Below are positions 1 through 9,322 of a DNA stretch of 64,000 nucleotides, in pieces (within the stretch, counting starts at the first letter, position 1; the number at the start of each line of letters is the position of its first letter). Both the position numbers and the translations under genes were made by a program. A model generated the notes under the pieces. It did no database searches. It was not told the origin of the DNA and worked only from the letters and a program-made list of their open reading frames with translations. The DNA lies in NCBI RefSeq assembly GCF_003268855.1, contig NZ_QLSZ01000005.1:62001-126000 (forward strand), read 5' to 3'. The stretch comes from Flavobacterium aciduliphilum (GTDB taxonomy: Bacteria; Bacteroidota; Bacteroidia; Flavobacteriales; Flavobacteriaceae).

Positions 1-632
1 GTGGAACCTTGAGTATAAAAAGGAAGGCCTTTTTGGACAGTAGAGAAAAAGACGCCGCTACCTTGATTCCAAAAGCCAGGACCAAAAACAACTCCTGGAT
101 TTACTAGTATCACAGGCAATCCTTCTTGATAGCCTCGCCATACTTCCATTTCGGCGCCATATTTAGAAATGGCATAATCACTATAGGCTACTTCTGGGTT
201 CCATTCGGTAGTTTCAGAAATAAAAGCCTCATTGGGCGCCAAACTTCCTAAGGCAGCTATAGAGCTCACATGGCATAATTTTTTCACTTTAAAGTCGAGG
301 CATAAATTGACAATATTAGCCGTGCCTTCAATATTAACTTTTCTAAGGCGTTCTTCGTCGTTGGGGTTAAATGAAATAAGACCCGCACAATGATACACAT
401 AGTCACAATTTTCAAAAGCACGCTCCAACGCAGGAATATCCAGAATATCGGCTTCTACCCATGCTATTTTTTCAAACAAAGCCTCTTTTTGATATCGGGC
501 AAACAAGGCTTTTGTTTTTTCTACAGCAGCAGCATTTCTATAAAGTGCACGAATGGGCTGTTGCTCATGTTCTGTTAAATAAACAAGCAAATGCGCACCA
601 ACTAAACCGGTTCCCCCTGTAACTAATATCAT
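1..632 (-). CDS. NAD(P)-dependent epimerase/dehydratase (partial, 3' end off the left edge)
   Basis: Amino-terminal part of an extended short-chain dehydrogenase acting on nucleotide sugars or similar substrates. The frame reads leftward from ATG at 632 and stays open for 210 codons to base 1. It begins with the nucleotide-binding loop TGGTGLVGAHL (residues 5-15). Further on are the strand VSSIAALG (near residue 120) and YSDYAISKYGAE, with the catalytic Tyr-x3-Lys at about residue 153. These show the family clearly; the substrate cannot be told from this portion. No start further upstream is plausible. The 281-bp space to the regulator at 914 carries four palindromic 22-bp repeats, so expression may be controlled from there. 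About a third of a normal 320-340 residue enzyme is missing. Confidence 0.9.
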   Translation of the reverse strand, partial: MILVTGGTGLVGAHLLVYLTEHEQQPIRALYRNAAAVEKTKALFARYQKEALFEKIAWVEADILDIPALERAFENCDYVYHCAGLISFNPNDEERLRKVNIEGTANIVNLCLDFKVKKLCHVSSIAALGSLAPNEAFISETTEWNPEVAYSDYAISKYGAEMEVWRGYQEGLPVILVNPGVVFGPGFWNQGSGVFFSTVQKGLPFYTQGS

Positions 633-762
633 GGGAACAAAGATAAGATAGAATTTTTAAGTAGGATGTTAAAGGGTTATAAAAGTACTTTTTTTTAAAC
701 CCTCAGCTTGACCTTTTTGATTGCTCCTGAAGTATTTTTTAATTCTTGCTGACAATAAAACC

Positions 763-850
763 AAAAGATATATATCTTTCATGCAAAAGATGTATATCTT
801 TTACGTAAAACATGTACATCTTTTAGTCAATAGATGTATATCTTTTATAA
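763..850. repeat. four tandem 22-bp palindromic repeats, probable operator array
   Basis: Four head-to-tail 22-bp units start at 763, 785, 807 and 829. Each centres on a near-perfect palindrome of the form AAAAGATGTATATCTTTT followed by a variable 4-base spacer (ATGC, ACGT, AGTC, ATAA). The 22-bp period is about two helical turns, so all units face the same side of the DNA. The array lies between the XRE regulator gene (ends at 914) and the start of the epimerase gene (632), both read leftward. Binding by the neighbouring regulator is an inference. Confidence 0.75.
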
Positions 851-913
851 AAGTCATCAGGAGAAATTAGTTTAAATGCCTTTAAGAATTAAAAAAATAT
901 ACTAATTAACCAT

Positions 914-1264
914 TTATTTCCCGTGAAGTAATTTTAAGAGCTGAATTTGCTCCTTTAAGGACTGTATGGTCTCTTCATATTGTTGGATGAGTTTGTCGGG
1001 TAAGTTGATATGATTAATTCCAATGTAGCCATCTTGTTTACAGTTATTGAATACTTGTTTATCATCAAATCCTAATACTTCCATTGGTGCCATTCCTAAA
1101 ATTGCTGAGATTTCATTCAATCGATTAATAGTCAATTGCGTTTCACCTGTTTCAATTTTACTATAAGCACGAGTAGACAACCCCAATTGTTGTGCCATAT
1201 ACTCTTGCGTAAAATTCTTCAATTCACGTATTTGCTTAATCTTGGTTTCTGCTTGTTGTATCAT
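914..1264 (-). CDS. XRE-family helix-turn-helix transcriptional regulator
   Basis: A 116-residue DNA-binding protein. Residues about 8-65 form a lambda-Cro/C1-type five-helix domain, with the helix-turn-helix at TQEYMAQQLGLSTRAYSKIE and the usual helix TINRLNEISAILGM. The last 35 residues (QQYEETIQSLKEQIQLLKLL) look like an amphipathic coiled coil, probably for dimerisation. This compact XRE plus coiled-coil form is common in Flavobacteriaceae. It reads in the same direction as the epimerase gene 281 bp downstream, with a palindromic repeat array between them, so it may control that gene. The regulated genes and any ligand are unknown. Confidence 0.85.
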   Translation of the reverse strand: MIQQAETKIKQIRELKNFTQEYMAQQLGLSTRAYSKIETGETQLTINRLNEISAILGMAPMEVLGFDDKQVFNNCKQDGYIGINHINLPDKLIQQYEETIQSLKEQIQLLKLLHGK

Positions 1265-1384
1265 GTCAATAAGAATTAATAGTTCAAAAATAGAATATTT
1301 TAATCAATTAAAGAAATTATTTAGCAAAATTTTTCAAAGGTTGTGAGTTATTTTTGAAAAAAATAAATATAAAATTTTTATAAT

Positions 1385-2344
1385 ATGAAAAAAACAATTG
1401 CACTTATTCTAATATCCCTATTTTTTATTGGATGTTCAACGAGTAATGATGGAAATGGTAATTCTACAACTACAGCTATACCGGTAACTCCATCAAATCT
1501 AGTTGGAAATGTAGTAACGAACTCTAAAATTAAATTGTCTTGGACAGACAATTCCACTAATGAAACGGGTTTTAAAATTGAGCGAAAAACTGGAGCTGGA
1601 AATTATACAGTTATAGCCACAGTAAACGCAGATATTATTAGCTATAGTGATTTAGGTTTAACACCAAATACAACTTATACTTACAGAGTTTATTCCTATA
1701 ATACAACAGGTAATTCTCCAACTTATTCTAATGAAGTTACGCTGACTACAACACTAACTTCTATAACAGATATAGACGGTAATACCTATCAACTAACAAC
1801 AATTTCTAATCAAACATTTACAACCAAAAATTTAGAGGTAACACATTACAGAAATGGTGATATAATTCCTCAGGTGACTGACGCAACTACTTGGAACAAC
1901 CTTACTACTGGCGCTTGGTGTTATTACCAATTTCAAACTGCTATTGGACCTGTTTATGGTAAATGTTACAATTGGTATGCAGTTACCGATCCAAGAGGTT
2001 TAGCACCTGAAGGGTTTCATATTCCAAGCAATAATGAATGGGATTACTTATCGAATTGTCTAGGATACACCACAGCTGGTAAAAAATTGAAAGAAGCAGG
2101 TAATGCACATTGGCCATTTGTTTCTGGTATTTCTGCCACTAATTCATCTGGTTTTACTGCTCTACCAATGGAACCTCAGGCGTCGTTTGTTCAGTTTTGG
2201 TCTACTTCTACTTATACAAGTCCTAGTAACTATACTTCTGGTTATTATTTTGGATTAAGTGGTGGTAATGATGCTTGTTTTATATCTAATACTGTATCAT
2301 TTGGACTAAATTCTGCGGCTTATGTAAGATGTATTATGGATTAA
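1385..2344 (+). CDS. FISUMP-domain lipoprotein with fibronectin type III domain
   Basis: A 319-residue predicted surface lipoprotein. The start has a lipoprotein signal with lipobox FFIGC (Cys17) followed by a Ser/Asn/Thr-rich tether. Residues about 35-120 form a fibronectin type III module (KLSWTDNSTNETGFKIER, then TYTYRVYSYN). The remainder matches the Fibrobacter succinogenes major paralogous (FISUMP) domain seen across Bacteroidota: ITDIDGNTYQLTTI, TTKNLEVTHYRNGD, WCYY, GKCYNWYAV, GLAPEGFHIPSNNEWDYL and a final AYVRCIMD. The family's function is unknown; the architecture suggests a surface-exposed binding protein. ATG at 1385 follows an AT-rich leader without a Shine-Dalgarno sequence. 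The gene at 2378 follows 33 bases later and may be co-transcribed. Confidence 0.85.
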   Translation: MKKTIALILISLFFIGCSTSNDGNGNSTTTAIPVTPSNLVGNVVTNSKIKLSWTDNSTNETGFKIERKTGAGNYTVIATVNADIISYSDLGLTPNTTYTYRVYSYNTTGNSPTYSNEVTLTTTLTSITDIDGNTYQLTTISNQTFTTKNLEVTHYRNGDIIPQVTDATTWNNLTTGAWCYYQFQTAIGPVYGKCYNWYAVTDPRGLAPEGFHIPSNNEWDYLSNCLGYTTAGKKLKEAGNAHWPFVSGISATNSSGFTALPMEPQASFVQFWSTSTYTSPSNYTSGYYFGLSGGNDACFISNTVSFGLNSAAYVRCIMD

Positions 2345-2377
2345 TAAGTTTAAATATTTAGTTAACATTTTTGAATA

Positions 2378-3043
2378 ATGGAGGAGATAAAAAATATATT
2401 AATAGATTTTTTTACTAACTATCATGACAGTGAAAGTGATTGGTATCATTGGAAAATTAAAGATAATTTAGTACCAAGTGGTATAGAATTGCCAAATGAT
2501 AGTAGAGTTAATAGAAACCTACTTTTAAAAGAGCAACTTCATTCCAAATGGAGCCAATCTGACATAAAAACAAAAGGAGAACTAATAGAGTATTATATTG
2601 TTAAGTGGGGTGGCATTAAAGGTAATAATCAAGAAACACTTACTTTTTATAAAACAAAATCAGCAGAAGAATTAATTAATTTAGGAGTAAAAGGTGTATC
2701 TTCATGGTCAAAAGCTTTAGTACTTCATGATTGTAATAAATATGCCATTTTTGACTCAAGAGTATCGTGTTCTTTAAATTATTTACAAATTATAAATGAA
2801 AGTAATTACAAAGTTTTATTCCCTATTTTGCCAAGTAGAAATAATAAAATTAGCAGTGCTAATCAAAATTTAAAACAAATTTCTAAAAACTGGAATAAGC
2901 TTGAAAATGATAAATTTTATGAATTATACCTTAGTTTATTAAAAGAAACAGCAAAAGAGTTAAATTCAAATATATCAATTATTGAAATGTTGCTATTTGC
3001 AAAAGCTACGGAGTTAATAGATAAAGTACAAAAGTACTTTTGA
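2378..3043 (+). CDS. hypothetical protein with possible HhH-glycosylase-like segment
   Basis: A 221-residue soluble protein that I do not recognise. It has no signal peptide or membrane segment. The amino-terminal third is charged and Trp-rich (SDWYHWKIKD, HSKWSQSD). Residues 100-130 read LGVKGVSSWSKALVLHDC then YAIFDSRVSCSLNYL; the hydrophobic turn with Gly-Val-x-x-Trp followed by a conserved-looking Asp-Ser-Arg-Val recalls helix-hairpin-helix DNA glycosylase folds, but this is only an analogy. It lies 33 bases after the FISUMP lipoprotein and is closed by a hairpin terminator at 3064. Its high AT content and lack of recognisable relatives fit accessory or transferred DNA. Confidence 0.7.
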   Translation: MEEIKNILIDFFTNYHDSESDWYHWKIKDNLVPSGIELPNDSRVNRNLLLKEQLHSKWSQSDIKTKGELIEYYIVKWGGIKGNNQETLTFYKTKSAEELINLGVKGVSSWSKALVLHDCNKYAIFDSRVSCSLNYLQIINESNYKVLFPILPSRNNKISSANQNLKQISKNWNKLENDKFYELYLSLLKETAKELNSNISIIEMLLFAKATELIDKVQKYF

Positions 3044-3063
3044 TAATAATAATAAATAACGAT

Positions 3064-3092
3064 AAAAAAGCCACAATCTTGTGGTTTTTTTT
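3064..3092 (+). terminator. intrinsic terminator after the 2378 gene
   Basis: Inverted repeat AAGCCACAA / TTGTGGTTTT with a three-base loop and one G-T pair, followed by eight T. It lies 20 bases beyond the stop at 3043. Confidence 0.7.
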
Positions 3093-3529
3093 GTATCACG
3101 TAATAAACATTTAGTATCGAGTTGTGCTGAACTAAATAACTAAACTGATTAATAAATATAAACCTCGTTACAGTCATAAAACTATAATTTTTATTTACTA
3201 TAGTTTTATAATCCGTTCGGGTTAAAATATATATTTCTTCAATTTCCTATACCTCCTGTAACTTAAGACCATTTAATAGTATGCAAATCGCAACGTTTTA
3301 AATCGGCTCCAAGGAAGCTCAAAACACCTTAGCGATCGTACTGAATCTTTACTTACAAAAAGTACTTTCATCTCATTAAAAAAATTTAACATGATAACTA
3401 CTAAAAAATAATTATGTTTGTGTAAGAAATTTGATAGTGTTGCTATTTAAGAGTAGCTGTATCTGTCAGGTAGATCAGATTGTTACGAAATGGCTTTATT
3501 TTCTGGATATAAATAAAATTCACATGGGT
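3093..3529. other. 437-bp intergenic stretch, no gene seen
   Basis: AT-rich, with stop codons in all frames apart from a short upstream extension of the following gene. The sequence around 3300-3330 is less AT-rich, but I see no tRNA, repeat or convincing promoter. A frame open from 3431 is joined to the next gene but precedes its signal peptide, so it is more likely leader than coding. Confidence 0.5.
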
Positions 3530-6500
3530 ATGAAAAAAATTTATCTCCTTTTTTTATTTACAATACACTGCTGTATAGCACAGCAAACGTTTACCACCTA
3601 TCAAGCAGCAAATTTAGTCGTGGGTCAATCGACTTTTACCACAACAACCTCATCTTGTTTGCAAAGTGGTTTGACTTGGCCATCCTATTCTGCAATAAGT
3701 TGTAAAGGAGTTTTGGCTATTGCCTCTCAAAATGGTGCGGGGGTGAGACTATGGAAAACCGTTTATGATGCGAATGGTAAAGCCGCCGATGTGGTGGTAG
3801 GTCAAAGTAGTTTTGTTTGTGGTACTGGAACAACTCAATCTACATTTAATAATGCCAATGGCGTTGCTTTTTCTCCTGATGGGAATAAACTTTTAGTGAG
3901 TGATTTTGGAAACAACAGGGTTTTAATTTGGAATTCAATTCCTACATCCAATGGACAACCTGCTGATGTTGTCTTGGGTCAAACAAGTTTTACTACCAAT
4001 ACTAGTGGGGTTAGCAGCACTTCGCTTTGGGGACCTGCTGGAATTTTTGTGAGTACCAACGGAAATCTCTTTGTATCAGACCGGCTAAACCATCGTGTAT
4101 TAATTTGGAACAGCATTCCAACAACTAATGCAACGGCAGCCGATATCGTGATTGGTCAACCTGATTTTGTGAGTAATTCTCCTGGCAATGGTGCTTCAAA
4201 TTTGAATAAACCTTGGGGATTATGGGTCACCAATGATGGCAAATTTCTCGTAGCCGACAATACGAATCATAGGGTTTTAATTTGGAACACCATCCCTACT
4301 GTCAATGCAGCTCCTGCTGATGTAGTCATTGGTCAATTAGGCTTTAACTCTTCTACAGCTGGGCTGGGCGCCGCCAGTTTGTATTTCCCTGCAGGAGTTA
4401 CAGTTTCCCCTGATGGAAAATTAGCTGTTGGAGAAACAGGTAATAATAGAATATTACTATTTAATTCGGTACCAACAACAAATGCAACAGCTGCCAATGT
4501 AGTCCTTGGCCAGGCGTCTTTTACAACAAATACAGCATTATATCCCTCAGGAACAGCCACATCACAAAATTTTAGAGATGTATACAATGTTTCATTCGAT
4601 TTGAATGGGCGCCTTTTTGTAACTGGAAGGCAAACGCATCGCGTATTGGTATTTGGAACGTTACCAACTACTCAGGCAGAACTTGGAATTACGATGTCTT
4701 CCAATAACAATGCCTCGTGTACTGGAAGCTCAAACCAAATTACGGTAACGGTAACTAATAACAGTAACAATGATGCCACGGGTGTGATTACATCAGCGAG
4801 TTTTCCCGCAACGTTTTCGTACCTATCCCATACCGCAAGCACAGGCACATACAATCCAGCATCTGGATATTGGACTATAGGTACCGTTCCCGCTAACAGC
4901 TCTGTCACTTTACTCATCACCAGTGCTGCGGGCGCTACAGGAACCTACACCGCTAGCGCGAACATATTGCAATCCAATCAGTTAGACACCAATTTAAACA
5001 ACAATGGGATTAGCATAAATTACACCATTAGCACCATAACAACTGCGTCACCTACTGTTTCAAGTCAAAGCTTTTGTAACGGTGCCACAGTAGCTAACTT
5101 AAATGCCACAGGTACAAACATCCAATGGTATGCTTCAAATAGTGGCGGACTGCCTTTGGCTGCCTCGACGGTATTAACCGCTGGGACCTACTATGCAACT
5201 CAAACAATTGGGACTTGCGAAAGCGCAAGAGTGGGTGCTACAATTTCTTTTCCAACAAAGACTTGGAATGGTACATCGTGGGACGGTGATGGGCTGGATC
5301 CTTCTAATGTAGAATCAATCGTGTTTACTGGAGACTTTACATCGGTTGCCAATATTCAAGGATGCAGTTGCACCGTAAATAGTGGTACCGTTATTATTGA
5401 TTCGGGGCATACCTTAAGCTTGACAAATGATTTAAAAGTAAATGGAGGCACGCTAACATTCAACGATGGCGCAAGTTTATTACAGACAAATTCTGTTGTA
5501 AATACTGGAGCAATTACCTATAAACGAACGACATCAGTTCTCAACAACAATTATGATTTTGTGTATTGGAGCAGTCCAGTTGTCAATCAACAATTAGCTT
5601 CAATATGGATGAGTAGTAATGGAAGTACTTTTTATACCTTTGACCCAACTGTAAATTATTGGGTTTCTCAAAATGGAAATGTGTCCATGAATCCTGGAAT
5701 TGGTTATATCTCAAGGGCTTTTAGTGGCGATGCGGGATGGACCCCCAACAATTCTTGGAATTCTAGTTTTACAGGTGTTCCAAACAATGGAGACTATGCT
5801 GTTTCCATACTTAAAAACAACAGTTTTATTAATAATTTAATTGGGAACCCCTACCCTAGTGCTTTAGATTTAGAGCGTTTTTACGAAGACAACAACAGCG
5901 TCATTACGCCAAATTTTTACTTTTGGACTCACAATACACCTATATTAAATGATGCGTATACTCCAAGTGATTATGCAACCTATAATGCTATATTGGGTGT
6001 TGGGGTTGGAACCGGAAATGGTGCAATAACTGGCGGAACTATGCCAGACCAGTATCTTGATGCTTGTCAAGGTTTTTTTGCGGAGGCACTAACAACAGGC
6101 ACCATTTATTTTAAAAACACACAAAGAGTTAGTGGAAATAATAACGGATTTTACAAACAAACAAACCAAACGACTCCCATAGAAAAACACTGTATCTGGT
6201 TAAACTTTACGAACACAAATGGACTATTCAAACAACAATTAATTGATTATGCCCAAGGAGCTACAAATCAATGGGACGTTCTTTACGATGCAGAATCATT
6301 TAATGGAAATGAATATGCCGATTTTTACTCGCTATCAGGAAGTAAACCCTGCGTTATACAATCAAGAGCGTTGCCTTTTATGTCTCAAGACAGTGTCCCT
6401 TTGGGATATTCTTGTACGCATGCAGATACTTATAGCATTTCGATAGACCACCTCAACGGATTGTTTATACATCAAGATATTTATTTAGAAGACCTTGAAC

Positions 6501-6850
6501 TAAATCAGATTCATAATTTAAAAGTCTGTCCCTATACTTTTACCTCAACCTCGGGTACTTTTGATAGTCGATTTATCCTTCGCTATGAAAACAATGCGTT
6601 AAACAAACCTATGACCGAATATACTAAAGGGATTACGACCTTCCCAAATCCTGCACATTCTGTGTTGAACATTGAATCGAATGGTATTGCTATTGATAAA
6701 ATTATTATTGTGGACATCACAGGTAAAAAAGTATGGGAACAAAAAGATAACGTGAATCAAGTAGATGTTAAAAATTTTGCTTCCGGATGGTATTCTATTG
6801 AAACTTATTCTGAAGAACAGAAATTCACGTCAAAGTTTTTAAAAATATGA
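3530..6850 (+). CDS. secreted NHL-repeat protein with T9SS type A sorting domain
   Basis: A very large secreted protein of 1106 residues. I place the start at ATG 3530 because MKKIYLLFLFTIHCCIAQQ is a complete Sec signal; the open frame from 3431 would bury it behind 33 unlikely residues. Residues about 60-400 hold at least five beta-propeller NHL-like units marked by repeated ADVVLGQTSF and NHRVLIWNSIPT segments. A CARDB/DUF11-like beta domain follows (TVTVTNNSNNDATGVI), then an Ig-like module (NGATVANLNATGTNIQWY) and a long beta-rich region. The last 70 residues (TTFPNPAHSVLNIES, DITGKKVW, FASGWYSIET, KFTSKFLKI) are a type A Por secretion tail, so export by T9SS and surface attachment or release are expected. 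Ligand unknown. Confidence 0.9.
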   Translation: MKKIYLLFLFTIHCCIAQQTFTTYQAANLVVGQSTFTTTTSSCLQSGLTWPSYSAISCKGVLAIASQNGAGVRLWKTVYDANGKAADVVVGQSSFVCGTGTTQSTFNNANGVAFSPDGNKLLVSDFGNNRVLIWNSIPTSNGQPADVVLGQTSFTTNTSGVSSTSLWGPAGIFVSTNGNLFVSDRLNHRVLIWNSIPTTNATAADIVIGQPDFVSNSPGNGASNLNKPWGLWVTNDGKFLVADNTNHRVLIWNTIPTVNAAPADVVIGQLGFNSSTAGLGAASLYFPAGVTVSPDGKLAVGETGNNRILLFNSVPTTNATAANVVLGQASFTTNTALYPSGTATSQNFRDVYNVSFDLNGRLFVTGRQTHRVLVFGTLPTTQAELGITMSSNNNASCTGSSNQITVTVTNNSNNDATGVITSASFPATFSYLSHTASTGTYNPASGYWTIGTVPANSSVTLLITSAAGATGTYTASANILQSNQLDTNLNNNGISINYTISTITTASPTVSSQSFCNGATVANLNATGTNIQWYASNSGGLPLAASTVLTAGTYYATQTIGTCESARVGATISFPTKTWNGTSWDGDGLDPSNVESIVFTGDFTSVANIQGCSCTVNSGTVIIDSGHTLSLTNDLKVNGGTLTFNDGASLLQTNSVVNTGAITYKRTTSVLNNNYDFVYWSSPVVNQQLASIWMSSNGSTFYTFDPTVNYWVSQNGNVSMNPGIGYISRAFSGDAGWTPNNSWNSSFTGVPNNGDYAVSILKNNSFINNLIGNPYPSALDLERFYEDNNSVITPNFYFWTHNTPILNDAYTPSDYATYNAILGVGVGTGNGAITGGTMPDQYLDACQGFFAEALTTGTIYFKNTQRVSGNNNGFYKQTNQTTPIEKHCIWLNFTNTNGLFKQQLIDYAQGATNQWDVLYDAESFNGNEYADFYSLSGSKPCVIQSRALPFMSQDSVPLGYSCTHADTYSISIDHLNGLFIHQDIYLEDLELNQIHNLKVCPYTFTSTSGTFDSRFILRYENNALNKPMTEYTKGITTFPNPAHSVLNIESNGIAIDKIIIVDITGKKVWEQKDNVNQVDVKNFASGWYSIETYSEEQKFTSKFLKI

Positions 6851-6941
6851 TGAGATAAACCTCTCGTTTGGGAAATCTTAATCGTACAATCACAACCACC
6901 ATTTGTTTTACAAGTATATTTCTAAAACCATTCACAATTGT

Positions 6942-6949
6942 TATATTTG
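6942..6949 (+). promoter_or_regulatory. -7 element of the tyrS promoter
   Basis: TATATTTG matches the Bacteroidota -7 consensus TAnnTTTG and lies 19 bases before the tyrS ATG. No exact TTG occurs at the usual upstream distance, so the -33 element is weak. Confidence 0.6.
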
Positions 6950-6968
6950 CCTAAATTTTTGAAGAACG

Positions 6969-8264
6969 ATGAAGAATTTAGTAGCAGAATTACAATGGCG
7001 GGGTTTAGTGCATGATATCATGCCTGGAACAGAAGAACAACTATTAAAAGAAATGACCACCACGTATATTGGGTTTGACCCAACGAGTGATTCCTTACAT
7101 ATTGGGAGTTTGGTTCCTATCATTTTGTTGGTTCATTTAGAAAAATTCGGTCATAAACCGATTGCTTTGGTTGGAGGTGCTACAGGAATGATTGGTGACC
7201 CGTCTGGAAAATCAGACGAGAGAAATTTACTTGACGAAGCTACTTTAGAAAAAAATGTGGCAGGAATTAAAGCCGTGTTATCCCGTTTTTTAGATTTCAA
7301 TTCTACGGCTACCAATGCTCCTATTTTAGTGAATAACTATGATTGGATGAAAGATTTTTCGTTCATCAATTTTGCCCGAGATGTAGGAAAACGCATCACG
7401 GTAAATTACATGATGGCTAAAGACTCCGTAAAAAAACGTTTAAGCGGTGAAAGTGGTGAAGGAATGAGTTTTACCGAGTTTACATACCAATTGATTCAAG
7501 GCTACGATTTTCATCATTTATACAAAACACACCATTGTCTCTTGCAAATGGGGGGTTCCGACCAGTGGGGAAATATTACTACGGGAACCGAATTAGTGCG
7601 CAGAATGAATGGTGAAGGTGCCAAAGCCTATGCAATGACGTGTCCGCTCATTACCAAAGCGGATGGTTCTAAATTTGGAAAGACAGAAGGAGGAAATGTG
7701 TGGCTAACCGCAGACAAAACTTCGGTATATAAGTTCTATCAATTTTGGCTAAACACTACAGATGTTGACGCAGAAAAATACATTAAGATATTCACTTTTT
7801 TAGAAAAAGATACTGTTGAGGCTTTAATTTCTGAACATCATGAAGCACCGCATCTGCGTGTATTACAAAAGAGATTAGCAGAAGAAGTAACAACGTTTGT
7901 CCACGGAAAAGAAGCACTAGACAAAGCTATTTTTGCATCCAATGCTTTTTTTAGTCCTACGATGGACGATTTAGCTCAATTGGACATACAAACTTTTAGA
8001 GAAGTTTTCGAAGGAGTTCCACAAGCTCAAATGCAGCGAAGCGAGATTGAAAACGGATTAGATATGGTAGGTGCTTTGGCAGCCAAAACAGGATTCTTAT
8101 CTTCCAACAGCGAAGCCATGCGCGAACTAAAACAAAACGCCATTTCCTTAAACAAATCTAAAGTAGGTGTGGAATATAAAATTACTAGTTCCGATTTAGT
8201 GCACAACCAATTTGTGATGCTTCAAAAAGGAAAGAAAAATTATTATTTGATACAAGTAATATAA
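6969..8264 (+). CDS. tyrS: tyrosine--tRNA ligase
   Basis: Charges tRNA-Tyr with tyrosine in the cytoplasm. The 431-residue length is normal for bacterial class I TyrRS. HIGSL (residues 44-48, the HIGH signature) sits in the Rossmann fold, with [13 protein letters not shown] shortly after. [10 protein letters not shown] forms the tyrosine/ATP site and KFGKTEGG (near residue 235) is the KMSKS-like loop. The carboxyl end (about 360-431) is an S4-type RNA-binding domain ([12 protein letters not shown]). ATG 6969 lies 19 bases after a TATATTTG -7 element and gives the expected amino terminus. A hairpin terminator follows the stop directly. Confidence 0.97.
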   Translation: MKNLVAELQWRGLVHDIMPGTEEQLLKEMTTTYIGFDPTSDSLHIGSLVPIILLVHLEKFGHKPIALVGGATGMIGDPSGKSDERNLLDEATLEKNVAGIKAVLSRFLDFNSTATNAPILVNNYDWMKDFSFINFARDVGKRITVNYMMAKDSVKKRLSGESGEGMSFTEFTYQLIQGYDFHHLYKTHHCLLQMGGSDQWGNITTGTELVRRMNGEGAKAYAMTCPLITKADGSKFGKTEGGNVWLTADKTSVYKFYQFWLNTTDVDAEKYIKIFTFLEKDTVEALISEHHEAPHLRVLQKRLAEEVTTFVHGKEALDKAIFASNAFFSPTMDDLAQLDIQTFREVFEGVPQAQMQRSEIENGLDMVGALAAKTGFLSSNSEAMRELKQNAISLNKSKVGVEYKITSSDLVHNQFVMLQKGKKNYYLIQVI

Positions 8265-8269
8265 TGGAT

Positions 8270-8298
8270 AAAGAGTTGAGACGGTCAGCTCTTTTTTT
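8270..8298 (+). terminator. intrinsic terminator after tyrS
   Basis: AAAGAGTTGA and TCAGCTCTTT pair around a short GACGG loop, with seven T following. It begins 6 bases after the tyrS stop and reaches the stop codon of the convergent acyl-transferase gene, so both genes may use it. Confidence 0.75.
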
Positions 8299-9277
8299 AA
8301 TACACCATTAAATTACAACCTCGAATATCAGAATTATCAAAACGTCCCAATACTTCAAATGAATTGTTGGGATATTTTTTTCCTAAGTCTTGAGTGGCAA
8401 TAAAGGAACAGGAATTAATATTGGCCAAGTCAATCACATTGATACCTCCTGTTTTACCTGCAGGAATATACGATAGTGCGTCTTCCGTATCACGAATGAG
8501 AATATTCATCCAATTGGGACATTCAAAAATTCCATTTCCGAGCGAATAAGCCTGCGATAACAATTCGGTCATACCATATTCGGAATGAATAACCGAAACG
8601 CCAAAACCATCACACAAAATTTGGTGTAACTCTTCTCGAATGATTTCTTTTCGTTTCCCTTTCATTCCACCCGTTTCCATGATGATGGTATTTTTCAATT
8701 GGAATTTTTGTTTTTCAATCAAATCCAATAAAGCATAGGTAACTCCAATTAAAAGTATATTTTGTCCAGAATTATCTAATTCGATTAATTTTAAAATAAG
8801 TTCATCGTAATTGTGTAAATAAAAACCACTATTTTCATTGTTAGAAAGTTCAATCAAATCTTTTACCATGTAGATTAAAGAAGAACCTGTGCGTTCTAGA
8901 TAAGAAGGTAATAAGGCTAAAACAGCATAATCTTCAATGTTTCCATAGAACTCTGAAAAGGCATTTCGATAGCTTTCTTCATAAAGTGAAACATCGGTTA
9001 TGAGATGTTTGCTGGTTATCATTCCTGTGGTTCCGCTACTCGTAAAAGTTTCTTGAACAGGTTCAATAGAAGAAAGCACGTGATGGCTTTTAAAAAACTG
9101 TATAGGTAAAAAAGGAATCTTTTGCAATGATTTTACACTTCCTTTTTCAACTTTTAACAAGTCGCAAAACGCTCGATATATTGCATTATTTTCGTGTTGA
9201 AAACGAAAGACTTTCAAAGCTATTTTTTCAAATTGCTTTTGATTAGAAATAGTGAATATATCTTGTGAAGTAATCAA
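8297..9277 (-). CDS. LuxE-like acyl transferase / acyl-protein synthetase
   Basis: A 326-residue member of the LuxE / phenylacetate-CoA ligase-like adenylate-forming superfamily. Characteristic segments are FLPIQFFKSH, the P-loop-like TFTSSGTTGMITSKH (near residue 95), METGGMKGKRKEI and HSEYGMTELLSQAY, matching nucleotide-binding regions of acyl-activating enzymes. Flavobacterial relatives often accompany aromatic polyene (flexirubin) or fatty acid genes, but none are here, so the acyl substrate is open. I chose TTG at 9277 because the longer frame from TTG 9322 starts exactly on the -33 base triplet of a consensus promoter and would begin with the arm of the neighbouring gene's terminator. 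LITSQDIF is the expected amino terminus. Confidence 0.8.
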   Translation of the reverse strand: MITSQDIFTISNQKQFEKIALKVFRFQHENNAIYRAFCDLLKVEKGSVKSLQKIPFLPIQFFKSHHVLSSIEPVQETFTSSGTTGMITSKHLITDVSLYEESYRNAFSEFYGNIEDYAVLALLPSYLERTGSSLIYMVKDLIELSNNENSGFYLHNYDELILKLIELDNSGQNILLIGVTYALLDLIEKQKFQLKNTIIMETGGMKGKRKEIIREELHQILCDGFGVSVIHSEYGMTELLSQAYSLGNGIFECPNWMNILIRDTEDALSYIPAGKTGGINVIDLANINSCSFIATQDLGKKYPNNSFEVLGRFDNSDIRGCNLMVY

Positions 9278-9292
9278 TGAAACTAATTTGTG

Positions 9293-9322
9293 CAAAAGTA
9301 ATGAAAATAAAAAAAGCTCCAA
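9293..9322 (-). promoter_or_regulatory. consensus promoter of the acyl-transferase gene
   Basis: Reading leftward, TTG (9322-9320), 19 bases, then TACTTTTG (9300-9293) is an exact Bacteroidota -33/-7 arrangement. The predicted transcript begins only about 10 bases before TTG 9277. The promoter overlaps the terminator stem of the upstream gene. Confidence 0.8.

Noticed and set aside
390..578. 62-codon rightward frame
   Set aside because: It lies antisense within the partial epimerase gene, which has clear family motifs.
763..850. CRISPR array
   Set aside because: Units are directly joined with four-base spacers and are palindromic; there are no cas genes.
2917..3177. 86-codon leftward frame
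   Set aside because: It crosses the 3' end of the 2378 gene and the terminator hairpin; low-complexity Tyr/Ile-rich product.
3431..3529. Upstream extension of the NHL-repeat protein
   Set aside because: It would put 33 residues before a normal signal peptide, and its first codon is not supported by any ribosome or promoter signal.
9278..9322. Longer start for the acyl-transferase gene
   Set aside because: The first codon is the -33 element of the gene's promoter and part of the neighbour's terminator.
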